This document shows positions 44,667-56,500 of a DNA stretch of 64,000 bases, in pieces. Source of the stretch: Leucogyrophana mollusca (taxonomy: Eukaryota > Basidiomycota > Agaricomycetes > Boletales); NCBI GenBank assembly GCA_021014945.1, contig MU266330.1:124001-188000 (forward strand), written 5' to 3'. The notes beneath the pieces were generated by a model. That model had not been told where the DNA came from and did no database searches. It saw nothing but the letters and a program-made list of their open reading frames with translations. The position numbers were made by a program, and so were the translations under genes. Within the stretch, counting starts at the first letter, position 1. The number at the start of each line of letters is the position of its first letter.

Positions 44667-47600
44667 CTATGATGCTGAACCACCCCCACTACCAAATGCC
44701 CGGCCTGAGATGGAGAAGCTTCCTGCGAAGCTAGTAGGAATACTCATCCCCTCTCCGAGCTTAAGTCCCTCCAGCTCCTTCATCATCACGCTCAAGCGTG
44801 CCGTCTTGAACCGATCTTTCAGGCCTTTGGCAGCAACGTCCGTGCCTGGTTCTTCTGCGTCTACGTTCTCGTTGAACCTGGTCTCGAATTGACCCCAGTC
44901 GCTGCGTTGAGCGAGATATGGCTTCAGCAGTGCCGAATCGATTCGTCCGAGATAGTTTTCAGCGATGTATGACCGAAGTATCTCTGGGCGAACGAGGAAG
45001 ACATTGCCGAGTTGTCGGATGAACTCGAAGCGCTCGAGGAGAGAGGGCACGTTGAAGGATGCTATGGTATCTTGGTACGATTTCAAATCTCTGCGGGAAC
45101 GATTTCAGACGAGTCGAAACAGAATAGTTAGGAAGCTATACTTTGCCAGCATCAGTCCTCCTGTGGCGCTCACAGGGAACTTTCGCAAATGATCAAGTAG
45201 CAGGCTATTGAAGACACGTTTGTCAGGTCATAGTTGGTAGAGAAAGCTTCGACAAACCCATGGAATGATACACCAATCTCAGTGAGGAACGCTTCCCTGT
45301 TCTTACCACTTAGGTTTTGCATAGCGGCGTCGCGAACCTTTTCGAGTGATTCGCAGCACGCCACACAGGGCTCCGTGTTCACTCGGGCAAACGAAAGGTC
45401 ATCGTTACGGGGCTTGAAGTCGTTTTTCTTTTGTTTCCCTAGTTGCAAGGAGAGCCACGACACGATAGCTGCAAGAGATAGAGATAAGTGACATCACAGG
45501 AGATGATGACACGAGGACTTGCCGTCGGTCATTCGCTGCATCAGATTATTCGCAGCTCCTTCAACACGACTGACAGCTTGACTGTTAAAGACTGTCATCT
45601 CGCGTCGAGTTGTGACGGAAGACGCGGCTAAAGGGAATAAAGCCATATTGGAATACTGCTGCCAGAGATGACATATGAGGTCAACGGAGTGTAGAACCGT
45701 CAATGGATGGAGATTTGGCTCGATCTTGGTGTCAGCGGTGTCAAGACGGGCATGGGCACTGGACACGGAGAAAACGGTCCCTGAGCTTGTGTTTCGAGGA
45801 CATAAAAGAAACACCTACGTTTCGATCGCGGTTTCAAGGTATGCACCCCCGACAGCCTCGGCTAAAACTCGAAGCAAAGCGAATGTATTCTTGGCCCTAG
45901 TGACCACCACTGTTAGCACGTTAAGAGCAGACTTTGGTAGAGCGAAGCTCACACGTCATTCTGTGGGCTGAGCTCTACGCTTCTCCCAACGGCCTCCGCG
46001 TGCCACTTCAGCATCTTCTCTGCGACGTCTATGCTCAAGAGCCCGTCTTCCTCTCGCACAGGTTCTTCAGTAGACTTGTCCTGCATTCTCTCCGCGCTTA
46101 TACCTCCGAACCTCATAATTGCGGCTGCGGCCTGCGCGGAGGTACTTGAGCCGCCAGTTGTCGATGTATTGGCTGCAGCCGCGCCTAGGCGGTCCACCAT
46201 ACGGTCGAACATCGAGGATTTTCCTCGTTGATTCCTCATCTATAGCAGACGTTGTGAGCATCTGCACGATGTACGAGACAGAGAACATACGTGGAACCGC
46301 GTGAAATGGGCCAGGAGGTTGGCATATAGTTCCCCGAGACTCTTACTTTCCCTCTCGAGGTACTTCTGACCTTCGGTGTAGGGCACGAAGAGCTCTTCCA
46401 TGGCCGTTTCTAGCATTGCGCTGATTGTCGTGGCTGTTGTCGATGCACCAGGTGCCGACGGAATTCCTGCAAGTGCTCGCCGAAACTCCGTGGTATCCAA
46501 AGAGGTCCGGGTGGGTGTAATGGAAGGAAGTTCGTGGGCCTTCAGGTCTTCGACTAGTGTAGACGTCTGGGAGTGGACGAGTTGCAGCGCACGCAAATAA
46601 GCCAGGTCCGATAGGGAGGACCCCTTATTCAATAACTGCTCCATATATTGTTGGATCTTGGGGGGTATAAGTATCGGATACCGGACCAGGAATAACACGG
46701 AAGGCTTACAGACTGGGCGAACACACGCTGCAAGAAAACTTGCATGACAAGAGGAGGATTGGGAAATACTGCTTGTACGATCTGCGACTCCTGGCCTACG
46801 GTTGCCCGTATCTGACCAAACAATTCGGTGAGGCCTGCTTCGGTTTTGGGCGGGCTGTCGTCAGGTTTGGAGATGGAACTCCATCTGTGAAACATTATAG
46901 GGGATGGGACGGGATGAAAGACCAAGGGGGAGTGCTTACAGGACATCCTCGCCACGGTCAGAATCTTCGCGAATCTTATTCATGAAGAAGTCGTGTTGGT
47001 TCACGTACACCTGAACGCAAGACGCCCCGCCATTGAAGTCAAGAAGTGTTTGTGCGCAGTGCTAAGGATAAGAAGGATATCAGAACCAGTACAAAGAACC
47101 AAGTCCTCAACCCAGCGCACATGCATCATCTTTGGATCGCCCTTGCGATAACATCTGTCGAATAGATAGAGCATATCCTTCTCGAACTTCTCGCAATACT
47201 TGTCGATACTCTCTCTAGTCTGCGGCAAAAGTCGTAAGAGTGAGGCACGGTGAACGAACAGACGAGCGCACCTTGTCTGCACTAGGAAGATCGACTTCTC
47301 TGGCTACTGTTGTTAGCCGTCTGAGTATGACCGCGACCTGTCGACGGCCCTCCCTCCCCTCCTTCTTCAGAGCATCCAATCGTGAAGTATCGCCGCGAGA
47401 GAATTGGTTGTAATAGTCAATCAGGTTATGAGCGGCTTGTGCTCGCTGACGCTCGATGTGTACAGACTCCAATTGTTCGCCTGCCGCAAATCAGCACGGA
47501 GCCTTGGATCGAGTCCGGACAGAATCCTACCAATTCTTATCGCAGTTCGACCGACTTCATTCATCTTGCTTTCCATGGTGGAGAAGGATGAACCCACCGC

Positions 47601-48079
47601 CTGCGGCAAAGTGCTAGTCAATAAACGAACTCTAGGAGATCTCGCGGTGACGTACCTCGAACCCTCGATTCAGTTCCATCATCTTCTTAGAGTACTCCCT
47701 CTCAGCTACGCGTACACTCTTCTCCATCTGTTCTGTCTTGGCCTGAACATCCTTGCGCACTGCAATGAGCCTGTCTACAGCTGCTTCAAATGTGCGTATG
47801 AACGGTTTGGGATCGAAAGCTGTGAGCCACGGAGAACAGATTAGGCTTAATTTCGCGAAAGAGTTGCACACGCACGACCGGAGCTTGTTTTCGACTGAGT
47901 AATTAGTCTCTCAGATGCTGAACCAACGAACTCCTTGACATCGAACTTTCCCTGTAGAAACGGTGTCAACCAAGTGTATTAGGCCTGCAAGATGAATAAA
48001 GAAAGACCGTAAATGCATTGAGTTGCAGTTGCTCCTCTATTGTGGGATCCAATTCATCGAAGTCGTGCACGTCCTGCAT
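44667..48079 (-). CDS. SEC10: Exocyst subunit Sec10
   Basis: Sec10 is a core exocyst subunit that tethers secretory vesicles at sites of polarised growth such as hyphal tips. The ATG at 48079 begins MQDVHDFDELDPTIEEQLQL. An intron leads to GKFDVKEFVGSASERLITQS. Next come FDPKPFIRTFEAAVDRLIAV and TEQMEKSVRVAEREYSKKMM, the coiled-coil CorEx region. The helical body follows (RTAIRIGRILSGLDPRLRAD or its spliced variant, HIERQRAQAAHNLIDYYNQF, DKYCEKFEKDMLYLFDRCYR). Then come IRATVGQESQIVQAVFPNPP, MEQLLNKGSSLSDLAYLRAL and MLETAMEELFVPYTEGQKYL. The last exon (TIASFNVPSLLERFEFIRQL, YIAENYLGRIDSALLKPYLA) ends with a Ser/Gly tail at 44667. Roughly fifteen introns are needed. No interruption was seen. 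Confidence 0.9.
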
Positions 48080-48232
48080 CCCGATACAACCAGATCTGGC
48101 ACTCGCAGCAGCATTAACCGAGCGTTAGTGTGGTTGTTTACGTCTATCGAAAACCGAAGCCTCTGGACGGATTTGGAAGGCTCATATTGAAGGAGGCAAC
48201 TTTTTTGTGATTGCGAGCGGATCGAGTCTTAA
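48080..48232. promoter_or_regulatory. Divergent SEC10/RIX1 promoter
   Basis: Only 153 bp separate the start codons of two genes that are essential in yeast. No specific site is recognised. Confidence 0.45.
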
Positions 48233-50918
48233 ATGGAGGCACCCCATGCTCTAAAATCGCTGTTACAGCTACAGCTAGCCTCTGATTCATCTTCTGTGCT
48301 TCACCTCTCTTATGTCCTAGCGCATCTTAATCAGGATATATTTTCCCCTTCGCCTCATCTTCAGAAATGGACCACGCGAATCAGTTCGCTGCTACATTCG
48401 AAAGACCCTGGGGCTCGCTGGGCGGGTCTATGTCTCGCATATAGAACGTCAGCTCTGTCAAAACCTACCTTGATCGAGTGCGCACAAACCTGGGTCGGGG
48501 TCGCGCTCCCCTTGCTTTCAGTTCGTGCCCCTCTTAACCTGTGGTTTATGGTGAACTCAAACGTTGGTGCTAACAGAAATCAGAACCTGTTCCCACTCTG
48601 AAGGCGGCTATTCGGTATCTTCTGCACGTGTTTGGTGCCGCATTGGAGGTTCCAGAGTTTCAACGGCATTTGGCTACGCCTAATGTTCCCAAGTTCAGCT
48701 TGGCTCTCATCTCCCTTGTGGAAAAGCAAAGTGATCTCGAACTGAAGGTAGTACCTACATTGTCACCTCTTTACCGAACCGTCTCTCATGTATATTCCTC
48801 TAGGTTCTGTCGATCAGAACCCTGGCTACTTTGGTTCCCCTGTATCCCACATTACACCGAGCGCTAGCTGCCGCTCTGACCGCTCTGTGCCTCCAGATAC
48901 TGAATGGCTCCGCCCCCTCAGCAACTGACGAAGAACTCCTCGAGAGTGCTTCCCGACTGTACGCAGTGCTCCATTTCACAGGCGGCAAAGTCGGCGCAGC
49001 AAACTTGTGGAAGAAGTCAGTTGACGAGACACTCCAATTCTCGTGGACTGCTTTCCTTGCACTCCGGACGACGTTTCCAGGTACCAACACCATTTGAGCG
49101 GCTTTGTTCTACAATGATTGATTGATCCCTCTCACAGAGCAAAACTACTCTGCATCACACGCAGGTCCTGCCTCCGACGACCCGTTGATATCCGTCCCAT
49201 TGAATCTCGACAGACTCAGATGTGGGGTCGCCGCACTCTGCGATCTACTAAGGTATGTACCGCGGCCCATTTTCATGTAGGTCAAGCCTAACGTCCAACA
49301 GGACAACAACAAACAGACCAGTTCAGGTGCCCATCGGACCTTTGGCAGCATTCTGTGTGGCGCTCCTTAGTTGCACGACGGAAAACCAAGTGTGTTGTTT
49401 TTTTATATCTGCAGCGTATTTAATCTTCAACTGCGTGCTTATAGCGGGATAGCCATGTTGACGCTGCCGTGAGGGTTATGGAAGTAGCTGCTACGCAGTC
49501 GATATGGAGGGCCGCTTGCGCTCTGGTCTCGTGCCTCGCCAAAACGTCAGTCTCTCTCGTTCAACGAAAGCGAATAACAGATATTCAAATAGCTATTCAG
49601 CGTCCGGTATCGTTTAGCACCTAATCTCTATCGGATTGTTGTCATTATCACATATCACCTAGAGCAGAAGCTCCCTACGTTAGTTGTTTGCCTTTTTGCA
49701 ACACTGCCTTGTTGACATCGAATATGACAGAGAGCAGCGGCTTTGGTTACTTCAAAGCGTGCATGCGCTTCTAACAAACTGCCCGCCTTTCCATTCACAA
49801 ATCGGGGTCACTCGCCTCGTGAAAGCGATCCTCCCTTCCATCACGCCGCTACTTTCCACACAGTCCGAGGTACAGCAAAGTGTTGAAACGAATACCAGTC
49901 AGAGCAAGAAAGGGAAGAAACGGAGACGGGAATATGAGGGCGACGAGGTGTTCAAATTATCAAAAGGAGTTGTGTGTCCGACCAAAGAAGACGGAGAGGT
50001 AGTGTTGACGGCGCTGAATGGCGAGTTTCCCTCCCACTTTACCTCATTAAAGATGCTGACGCCAAGGCGATAGCACTTCAAGTTTCCCTCCGCAATTCAC
50101 AGCTAACTCCCGCCATCCACTCCCTCGCATCGCGCGTCCTATTGTCGATATCCCTGACGCTCCCTATAGTGGCCCCGTCTTCGATCTCTCCGCATCCCAC
50201 TCTTCACGGGCAACTCCTCGGAAAAGTCGCCGAGATGTGCGTTGAATTGGGGAGGGGAACCACCAGTGCGATGAGCAAGAGCCTGGGCCTCGCTCTCAGC
50301 GGTATCACGATAGACGGGAGTGATTATGCCCTGACGTCGAGCATGCACCTTCAGCGAGACACCGACCTTCTCCTGCACCCGCGCGGGCCCCCGCTTGTTC
50401 GCTCCTTGCCTCACATCGAATCACTGTCGTTGTTCCGCGCAGAAGAAAGCAACGAGGAGCTTGCTGCCCGCACCTCCTTGGGTCTAGGCGCGATAGATGA
50501 ACTTGTGGAAGAACATACCGCCCCAGGAGCGGGGGAGACAAATCCCCAACCCCAATCGCCGCCACAGTCAGCCGCGGCGCCCGCAGCCCCACCAGCGGCA
50601 ACGGCGACGGTTCCCCCTCCCATCCACTTCAGCTTCTCCCGCGACGAAGCTGGAGCACCTCACGACTCCATTCCAAAACCCGTCTCCCCACATGTATCCC
50701 CGCCGGTAGTTTCCACGTCGCCGGAGCCATTGCCCTCAATCTCGTCAACAGTGACCCATGTCATTAACAGCGCCGAGAGGTCTGTATCGACAAACAATGC
50801 GGGCCCTTCCTCTGCAGCTCCTGCAGTTCAGCCACAGCTAGCACCGATGGCCGTAGATGATGATGAAGAGGAGGAAGAGATGCCCACTATAGACATGGAC
50901 TCTGACTCGGATGCATGA
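48233..50918 (+). CDS. RIX1: Rix1/PELP1-like pre-60S ribosome assembly protein
   Basis: Rix1, with Ipi1 and Ipi3, drives ITS2 processing and Rea1-dependent remodelling of pre-60S particles. The ATG at 48233 begins MEAPHALKSLLQLQLASDSS. Helical-repeat sequence follows: LHLSYVLAHLNQDIF, SKDPGARWAGLCLAYRTSAL, LIECAQTWVGVALPLLS. Next come AAIRYLLHVFGAALEVPEFQ and ATPNVPKFSLALISLVEKQS, typical of the Rix1 N-terminal domain. Further exons include LVPLYPTLHRALAAALTALC, PLNLDRLRCGVAALCDLLR and QKLPTL. The last long exon (to 50918) has LHLQRDTDLLLHPRGPPLVR, a Pro/Ala-rich stretch and an acidic end (DDDEEEEEMPTIDMDSDSDA), as in PELP1-family proteins. Introns lie near 48523-48600, 48748-48804 and 49080-49140. 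Some 3' junctions (49380-49700) are approximate. Confidence 0.83.
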
Positions 50919-51113
50919 TTAGAGGCGAGGGTAATATACCCAAAAAAGAACCCTCTATCAGACGGGCAAATGGTCCGTTCGAGCACGTTTTGGCTGAGAG
51001 GGCTCAACATCATTATCCAGTGTCTCCTCGTCAGAGTCATGGGTTGTTTCCGGCTGCCACGCTGGTCCCTGGGAGAAGGAGTGAAGCTGTTTGGGGGTCA
51101 GCGTTGGCTCACG

Positions 51114-51884
51114 CTAAGAGTACGGATGGTTCACTTTATTGAGAAAGGTATTCGCGACTATGTTGTCCATGTCTAGGGCTTTTGCGCGTTCGAGAAAGAT
51201 CTGGGCACGACTTAGCATGTCGCTATCAAAACCGTTGCCTTGATCGATGTGCGCTGAGTGAGGAAGGTCAGCTATATGTCGTGGGGCGGTGAAAACGAAC
51301 TCGTACCCGGGACTACCGCATACACAGGTGGCTGGGCAAGATAGATTGAGAGCAGGCCGGCATAGACATACAAGACGGGGTTCTCATGATAAGGAAATGA
51401 AGGTAAGTAACTGTGAAGTGCATTAGCAAACTGAGACCATAGCTTCACAATACGCACAATTCAAGTTCGTCTAAGGCGTCCTTGTATCTCTCCGCCAAGA
51501 TATAGTGGAATACAAGCTCGCATAGAATGAGCTCTTGCTGTAGCACGCCGTGAGGCACTCGTAATACCAGTACGGCCCATTGGCACGCACCTGATCTGGA
51601 CATTGCAGCATCATAGTGCGCAGAAATTCGATCTTCTGCGGACTAGTTTGGGTGCTGTTCGCGTTCTGCACGAGAAGGTAGACACCCGTGGTCCACATGG
51701 CTTTCCAGTCGACCTCCTTACATCTTGCGAGGATAGACCAGGCCCGTCTAGCGCGGGGGAGGTCTCCGCGATGAAGACTAAGCTGCAAGACGTCATTGAG
51801 ACGCCGGAGGTGTATTTTCCGTGTGGACAAGGGCTTCTTGTCGTCGAAGGAGGAGAAAAGAAAGCAGTGATCGTCGGGGTTCAT
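51114..51884 (-). CDS. Rrn11-like RNA polymerase I core factor subunit
   Basis: Resembles fungal Rrn11, the TPR-containing subunit of the Pol I core factor that binds rDNA promoters with Rrn6 and Rrn7. The ATG at 51884 begins MNPDDHCFLFSSFDDKKPLS. The signature is HLRRLNDVLQLSLHRGDLPR and ARRAWSILARCKEVDWKAMW, then TTGVYLLVQNA and FLRTMMLQCPDQVR. After introns the C-terminal helices follow: YLPSFPYHENPVLYVYAGLL and SIYLAQPP. The last exon reads LSRAQIFLERAKALDMDNIV and ends at 51114. About 200 residues. Similarity to yeast Rrn11 is judged from general family pattern and could not be tested. The helical-repeat nature and the nearby RPA190 gene fit. Confidence 0.66.
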
Positions 51885-52033
51885 GAGAATTACTAGTAGA
51901 GATCATGGAAGCCGTAACAGAGCCAATTTCGCCACATCCAATACTCGTACTACCACCATCACTGGCAGTGGCTCCACTTATTATTATACCCTTTCCACCA
52001 CCCGATCCCCTTCTGTAAAACTAATCACGCAAA
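51885..52033. promoter_or_regulatory. Divergent promoter of the Rrn11-like and Laa2-like genes
   Basis: 149 bp between start codons, pyrimidine-rich on the right side (CCTTTCCACCACCC near 51988). No specific site is named. Confidence 0.4.
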
Positions 52034-53287
52034 ATGGACGACGATTTCAACTTTAACGCCTCCGTCTGGGGTGCCCCCAGTGACCCGACCCGCCTGGCCA
52101 CCATAACTACCGCCTTCCCAACACTATCGTCCCCCGGGCCCTCCACCTCCCAAACTCAATTCGACGACTTTGACGACTTCCACACGCCTCCGCAGACCGA
52201 TCACGACCCATCGGTCGCGCAGGACGACGACTTTGGAGACTTTGGGGATTTTGGGGAGGCGGAGGAGATGGGGAGTGCGGGCGGGTTTGGAGAGGGAGTT
52301 GGTGGGGATTTCGGACAGGAACTAGGAGGTGACTTCGGGCAGGAATTTGAAGGAGGATTCTCTGAGGAAGAAGTCACGCCGGTAGCGGGGCCATCGCAGA
52401 CGACGTGGGAGCCGTTTAGGCCGAGCCCTGCGACGCCGAGGGAGGAGCTGGAAAGGCAAATCGATGAGATACTGGGTCCAGTCTGGAGCGACGACTTATC
52501 CGCTCTTACAACAGACGAGGATATCAGACAGGTGGAGGGAATAAGTCAAGTCTTGGTGACCTCCGAAAGGTACTCTACACTCTTTACTCGTGCCCGGAGT
52601 GTTCGCTCACGTTCAAACGCCCACAGTCGCCATCTCTACAATCTGCTCGTCAAACCACCTTCACTATTGGAGCCGATAAACTGGACGCGGTCGCGTATCC
52701 GCCAACAGCACCTCATATCTCTGGGCATACCAGTGAATCTGGATGAAATAATGCCCCACGCGAGCGGGAAGCCCCTCCCTCCGCTCCAAATATCGACTCG
52801 GCCAATGTCTGCACCTCCAGGAGCACGGAATGGACCTTTAAGGGGTACGCCTGCCGTGTCACGGAGTAATTCTCGGGCTGGTACGCCGCGGAGCGGGACT
52901 CCTCAGCCAACGCGATCGGGTCCGACGTCTGTATCACAACTAGGACTCGGCCCCAAGCCGGTTCTTGATGACCAACGAGTGAACGAGTTATTAGAGCTCG
53001 ATGCAGGTATGTCGAATATTGAGTTTACCGCGATGGATGACGTCTGACTTTCATCTCCAGATCAGCTACCTCTTCTGCCCCTAGCGAAGCTTGAGCGATA
53101 CTTGGCAGACTTGCGGACCCAAACGACCAACACATCTTCACTCCTCACGCACCTCCTGCAAACGCGCGATGCGCTGCAGCAAGACTCGGAGACGTATAAT
53201 AAGCTCATTGCAGAGTTGGTTAGCGAGGCTCAAAAAAGTAAGACTGGGAAAGGACGGACAGCGGGGAAGCGTGGGACTATGGGTTGA
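52034..53287 (+). CDS. Laa2/DUF5102-like clathrin adaptor accessory protein
   Basis: A mostly disordered protein with features of the DUF5102/Laa2 family, which helps recruit the AP-1 adaptor at the Golgi and endosomes. The ATG at 52034 begins MDDDFNFNASVWGAPS. The acidic N-terminal half contains repeated DDF, DFGDFGDFG and DFGQE motifs, similar to short peptides that bind adaptor ear domains. A folded segment follows: TPREELERQIDEILGPVWSD. After an intron at about 52571-52626 comes SRHLYNLLVKPPSLLEPINW, then TRSRIRQQHLISLGIPVNLD, the most conserved block. A Ser/Thr-Pro stretch follows, then, after an intron at about 53009-53061, a C-terminal coiled coil (LPLAKLERYLADLRTQTTNT, DSETYNKLIAELVSEAQ) to 53287. 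The family call rests on the conserved block and motif layout. Confidence 0.7.
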
Positions 53288-53599
53288 TTCCCGGTAGTGA
53301 GAGCGCCGGATGTAGTGGCAGGAGGACGCTGCGTATCTACCTATTCCACGATGTCTTCTTGCCTGAAGATTGAGAGGCAATTTCGCTGTGCAATTTCGGT
53401 CACCAAATGGCAGATCACGTGAAGGGGCCCCTGAAGGGGAACACCTTGCTTACCTAATCGTAGAAAAAAGTTAACGATCGGTTCACTCATCGACTCTGAA
53501 TTGGCAGCTGGACGGCCTTGTACGATCTACATAGCATCGCTTACACTTTCTCATGCTTGACTTGGGAGTACCATCGAGATATATCTTTTCTCTTGCACC
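53288..53599. other. Intergenic region before RPA190
   Basis: 312 bp, presumably the RPA190 promoter. No motif is called. Confidence 0.4.
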
Positions 53600-56500
53600 A
53601 TGAATATATCCCACTCAATACCGTCGACCGTCGCCAGCATATCCTTCTCCTTCCTCACGGCAGAGGAAATACGAAAGATCTCCGTCAAGCAGATATTAAA
53701 CCCCGTTCTCTTGGATGATCTCAACAGGCCTAATATTGGAGGTCTCTATGATCCCGCTTTAGGGCCAAGCGATCGTCAGGACATGTACGTTCCCTTCTCT
53801 GCGACACACTACACCATCCTCAGTGCTTGCCCAGTTGCGCGACATGCCGCCTCACTTACTTCACCTGTCCCGGGCATTACGGACACATCGAGCTTCCCGC
53901 CCCAGTGTACCACCCGCTGTTCATGATCAACATGTACAACATACTCCGAGGAACTTGTTTATTTTGCCACAGATTTAAAGCGAGTCGGACGGTGGTGCGT
54001 GAACTGTTTGCAAGCATCCAGCACGCGAATTAATAGCCACGCCGATGTTTCCTTTAGGTCGCCAAGTATGTTGCTAAACTACGCTTACTCGAACATGGCC
54101 TCTTGGAGGCAGCCCATGCCGTGGACGACATCCGGATACAGACAAGAAAATCTAACAACGATATGGATGTAGACGACAACGGCCCGGACGAAAGCGTCGA
54201 AGACTTTGAAAAGCGCATTAATATATATGTCGCCATTCACCTTACCCGCGCATCAAGTAGCAGACGGGATCACTACAAGGACGGTCTGGTCTACCAGGCG
54301 CGGAAAGACGTAATCCTCGATTTCTTAAAGACTACTATCACAAAAAAGTGCCAGAACGAGGGATGCGCAGCGTAAGCACACTGCGACCTAATTTGCGCCC
54401 GTTGCAGTCGTCTTATTCCTTGATTTCAGTCATGGCTACACGTTCCGGAAGGAGGGTTTCACCAAAATCATCGAATACGACCTCACTGTCAAACAGAAGA
54501 ACCAACACAGGGCCATCAACCTCAGGCGACCCAACGTCCTCCTCTACCAAGAGCAACCCAAAGGCGCCGCAGCTGCTGCCCACAGAGAAGACTCCGACGA
54601 TGACATGGCTTCCGATAATGAGTCGTCGGAATCCGAGCCCGAAGGAGAGCCCACTCTCTCGGACGAAGAAGACGAGAACGAAAAAGCCGCTCCTCAAGCA
54701 AAACAAGATCAGCTTCCCAGAGCTGCGAACGGCAAAGTAAAGACCGCTCGGGGGCGAAACGAACGCGTCATGGCTCCGGAAGAGTGTCGGGCTCACTTAC
54801 GAAGGCTCTTCCGCAACGCACCAGTCATATGTTCTCTTCTCTTCGGGAGACATGGGCCCTTTGCGCCAATATCCCCCGAAGGACTGTCCCTCGCCTCTGC
54901 AGACATGTTCTTCTTAGAAGTTGTCCCCGTCCCACCCACGCGATTCCGGCCTCCTGCGAAAATGGGAGAGACCCTCTTCGAGCACCCACAAAATGAGCTT
55001 TTGGCAAAAGTGCTTAACACATCGTATAGGCTGCGAGATCTCAACGCAGATCTGCACGCTGCTTCAGCGAAGTCGGCGGCGGCGGACGAGGCTGCCCAGA
55101 GACGGTTGCTGGGAGCATTACTCGAGACGCTTGTTCAATTGCAAGTCGACGTCAACAGTTTCATCGACAGCAGCAAGAATCCTGCCCCAGTCCGGCAAGG
55201 TAAACTCCCTCCCGCGGGCGTCAAGCAGGGGCTGGAAAAGAAGGAGGGTTTATTCCGGAAGCACATGATGGTTTGTCGTATTTCTTCTCTTCCAGAGCTA
55301 CCATCCATTGATGGGACCCTCGAATTCAAGGGTAAACGAGTGAACTACGCAGCTCGTTCAGTCATCTCCCCAGACGTCAACATAGAACCCAACGAGATCG
55401 GCATTCCCCCTGTCTTCGCCCGAAAGCTGACCTACCCTGAACCAGTCACACCTGCAAACTTCCACGAACTACGACAGTGGGTAATAACAGGACCGAAAGG
55501 GTACCCCGGCGCAACCATGGTGGAGTACGAGAACGGCCATCAACAATCTCTGGTAAAGCGCTTCCCACCCCCCCTTCTCCCCGTATCGTACTCACATAGC
55601 ATCATGTAGGACAAACTTAGCCTAGAGCAGCGCACGGCGATCGCCAACCAATTGCTGACGCCCCAGGACGGAAACGAGCACAGATCTGGCCTCTCCACTC
55701 GGACAGCTTCGATAAATAAGAAGGTGTATCGACATCTGCGGGATGGCGACATTTTGATTCTGAATCGGCAACCTACGCTGCACAAACCTAGTATGATGTG
55801 TCATAAGGCGCGGATTTTGCATGGCGAGAAGACGATACGGATGCACTATGCGAATTGGTCAGTGATCACCATTCAGATTCTGTTGATGGGTATATGGGCT
55901 AATCGTGTCCATCTGATTTTTAGTAACTCGTATAATGGTAAGATTGTAATCCATCAGGTCCCGGGAATCTGATCTGAATGCTTTCGAACGCCACGCTACG
56001 TAGCCGACTTTGATGGTGATGGTACGTCGCGTGTGTAATCGATCCGGGCTCTAGTAACGACGGCGTTGTACAGAAATGAACATCCATTTCCCCCGTAAGT
56101 ATGTTGGCCGCTTCTTCCCCTCTCGCCTAACTTGGGGGCTTCGTAGAAAACCAGGTTGCTCGCGCCGAGGCTATGTTCATCGCGAACACCGATAATCAGT
56201 ACCTCGTGCCCACGTCTGGAAAACCCCTCCGAGGACTGATCCAGGATCACGTAGTCGCCGGCGTGTGGATGACTTGTCAGGACACGTTCTTTTCCCGCGA
56301 GGAGTATTTCCAGCTCCTTTATGGTGCCTTGAGACCGGAGGACGAGGGATACCATCTCGGTCGCTTAGTAACTCTTCCTCCTACGATATGGAAGCCGAAG
56401 CCTTTGTGGACGGGTAAACAGATCGTAAGTGCTACAGGTACTAAGCGTGCCGGATACGAGTTTGACAAGAGCAAAGATCTCAACTGTCCTGCGAAACATC

